Shown here in pieces: positions 62,423 through 64,000 of a DNA stretch of 64,000 nt; the stretch's first letter is position 1; each line of letters opens with the position of its first letter. The translations under genes were made by a program, and so were the position numbers. The DNA lies in contig DJOW01000033.1 in NCBI GenBank assembly GCA_002437305.1, positions 25,609 through 89,608 on the forward strand, written 5' to 3'. The notes beneath the pieces were generated by a model. The model was not told the DNA's origin. It ran no database searches and worked only from the letters and a program-made list of their open reading frames with translations. This DNA is from Bacteroidales bacterium UBA6428 (lineage in GTDB: Bacteria; Bacteroidota; Bacteroidia; Bacteroidales; UBA932).

Positions 62423-64000
62423 TTACTTTCTTGTGAAGAATTCACCAGTTTTTCCAGCAGGATTAATCTGATAGAAGTTGGCGTATGCATTGACAGTTGA
62501 ATGATTGAATACATTTGTAGAGGAGATGACAACTCCAAAACCACAAATCTGATTCATTGTTTTGTTCGAGTACTGAGACAAAGTCTGAAGTTCGACATTA
62601 TTGGAAACCCTATTTGTGTACATCAATGTATTGAAATTGTTCGTAACAGTGAACCATAGCCACTCATAATCTGGATCTCCCAGTTCCGTTTCCGTGTAGA
62701 GCCAAGGTTTTCCCCAAGCTGTGTCGTTTCTTGTCGCCAGTCCAGGGAAGTAGGTAGCATATTTGCCGTTCGCCTGCTGTCCTATTCCATCCCTTGTATC
62801 AAGGAAAAGTCCGGCCCTTACCGTCCTGTTCTCGTAATTGATGTCAATGCAAACATCAAGAACTGTGTCAAAATACAATCCTTTTATGCCAATATTGTTA
62901 GTATAAGTCTTACCATCGGCCGCCTTTAGTGCCTCTTTGTTTCTAGGCTCACCAAATGTCACTTCCGAGAACGTGTAAGGATCTTTGGCTCCAACATAAG
63001 AACCAGCCCCCGCAAACACCTTGGTAGTGAATTCCCAACTTCCTTTGAAGTCCGCAGGAGCGATCTGTGTGAGTTTGAAGGAGGATCCGTTCTCGAAGGT
63101 GAGGGTGGCGGTACGAGGAAGGCCGGTTGCGTTGGCTGTCCAGGAAACCTTGCCGTCAGCATAGGAGAGCCATCCGTCACCACCGGCAGGAGTGCCGGAA
63201 GCGCTGATTTCCTGACTGCCAGCGGCATCATCAACCCACTTGTCAACCTTCTCCGCCGGGGTGACGTCACCGCAGTTGAAGGTAGCGGTGAGCGGAGCGC
63301 TTTCGGCATCCCAGGAATCGACGGCAACAACTGTGACGGTGTACTGGCCAGACTCAGAAAGGGTTCCGAAATCAACCGTCCAGCTGGACTTCATCTCGGA
63401 GGTCTTCGGATGGAGGTAGAAATCGGCAAGGATTTTCTTGGTGGCGACCACATTGCCGGCTTTGGAGAGCGTGACGACATAGTGGTGAACGAACTCGTCA
63501 TCCTTTCCTGCGGCAAAGGTCACTGAAGCGGCCCCGGCCTCCTTTACATCCTTGGCCTCTATCGTGCTCATTGTAGGAGCCTGGTTGGCGGCCTTGCGTG
63601 TCACGTTGTTGTACTTCGCTAGGTTCGCTCCGGCCGCGTCAGGGTACTGCATCACATAAGGCTCACCGATGGTACCGTTGTTGAAGAAGTCCATCTTGAC
63701 GATGCGCATGTTGCCGTTGATGTCGAACTGAACCAGATAACCTTGTGAGAAGTTGTTGGCGTCGTTCATTACGGTTGGTAGGTTGCTCACACCCTCCCAG
63801 CCAGCCGGCTCTATGGCCATGTACCTTGTGGAACCACATCCGAGAGCCGTCCATTTGCCCTGCCAAAGGGAACGCGGATCGTTGATCGGGAAGTGGAGGT
63901 GGCCGTGGAACGAGACAACCTGAGGATATTTCTCAAGCACACCGGTAAGTGCGCTTGTTGCCCAATAATGAGCCATATACTCCCATATTCCACCTTCCTC
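62423..64000 (-). CDS. Calcineurin-like phosphoesterase with C-terminal beta domains, 3' part
   Basis: The frame is open to the right edge, so the N-terminus and most of the metallophosphoesterase core are missing; 525 residues are visible. The metal-binding GHLH motif is in VVSFHGHLHFPINDPRSLWQG, followed by GCGSTRYMAIEPAGWEG. Next come an Ig/FnIII-like domain (NQAPTMSTIEAKDVKEAG to SGQYTVTVVAVDSWDAESAPL), a BACON-like sandwich (WLSYADGKVSWTANATGLPRTATLTFENGSSFKLTQIAP) and a C-terminal lectin-like domain (GSWEFTTKVFAGAGSYVG to the end). Such proteins are usually surface or periplasmic in Bacteroidota PULs. The substrate is unknown. A terminator follows at 62338. Confidence 0.85.
   Translation of the reverse strand, partial: EEGGIWEYMAHYWATSALTGVLEKYPQVVSFHGHLHFPINDPRSLWQGKWTALGCGSTRYMAIEPAGWEGVSNLPTVMNDANNFSQGYLVQFDINGNMRIVKMDFFNNGTIGEPYVMQYPDAAGANLAKYNNVTRKAANQAPTMSTIEAKDVKEAGAASVTFAAGKDDEFVHHYVVTLSKAGNVVATKKILADFYLHPKTSEMKSSWTVDFGTLSESGQYTVTVVAVDSWDAESAPLTATFNCGDVTPAEKVDKWVDDAAGSQEISASGTPAGGDGWLSYADGKVSWTANATGLPRTATLTFENGSSFKLTQIAPADFKGSWEFTTKVFAGAGSYVGAKDPYTFSEVTFGEPRNKEALKAADGKTYTNNIGIKGLYFDTVLDVCIDINYENRTVRAGLFLDTRDGIGQQANGKYATYFPGLATRNDTAWGKPWLYTETELGDPDYEWLWFTVTNNFNTLMYTNRVSNNVELQTLSQYSNKTMNQICGFGVVISSTNVFNHSTVNAYANFYQINPAGKTGEFFTRK

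Overview
The window comes from a Bacteroidales (Bacteroidota) chromosome with GC in the low-to-mid 50s by eye. The evidence is three SusC/SusD pairs, a hybrid two-component sensor of the type that controls polysaccharide utilisation loci (PULs), DUF4988-type lipoproteins, promoters of the Bacteroidota TTTG / TAnnTTTG form, and weak Shine-Dalgarno sequences. No IS element, prophage, CRISPR array or rRNA was seen. The genus cannot be fixed from this sequence.

Region 1 (1-20.0 kb) is a probable chitin/GlcNAc PUL. The left-pointing operon is nagB, an FHS-family sugar permease and a ThuA-like lipoprotein cut by the window edge. The right-pointing arm is a hybrid two-component regulator, a ROK sugar kinase, a secreted GH18 enzyme fused to a ThuA domain, two successive SusC/SusD pairs and a TIG-domain surface lipoprotein. 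The model is: the GH18 cuts chitin-like glycans, the two SusCD pairs import oligosaccharides, the permease and ROK kinase take up and phosphorylate GlcNAc, and NagB feeds fructose-6-P to glycolysis.

Region 2 (20.0-38.1 kb) is core genome. It holds tRNA-Leu(UAA), the cell-shape operon mreB-mreC-mreD-mrdA-rodA, ispD, an Lrp/AsnC regulator, topA, a class A PBP with ddl and prmC, an orphan lipoprotein, tRNA-Arg(UCU), and an operon of a PfkB kinase, a small conserved protein and a DUF368 (PopT-like) undecaprenyl-phosphate translocase. Peptidoglycan synthesis is the common theme.

Region 3 (38.1-45.8 kb) is a pectin-type cluster without SusCD. It has a UPF0104-type flippase-like membrane protein, a secreted ADP-ribosylglycohydrolase-fold protein, a GH106-like rhamnosidase, a GH28 polygalacturonase and a translationally coupled GH28 paralogue that stops just before its catalytic residues. 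Region 4 (45.8-50.1 kb) encodes two small outer-membrane barrel proteins around a lipoprotein with a coiled coil, collagen-like Gly-X-Y runs and three ~197-residue repeats.

Region 5 (50.2-64 kb) is a leftward PUL of SusC, SusD, GH31 and GH3. An AbiEii-like toxin/DUF6922 pair and a structured palindromic element lie between GH31 and GH3. Upstream of susC is a low-GC scar holding the N-terminal third of a darT toxin gene with an intact promoter, joined to the last codons of another lost gene. A partial calcineurin-like phosphoesterase closes the window.
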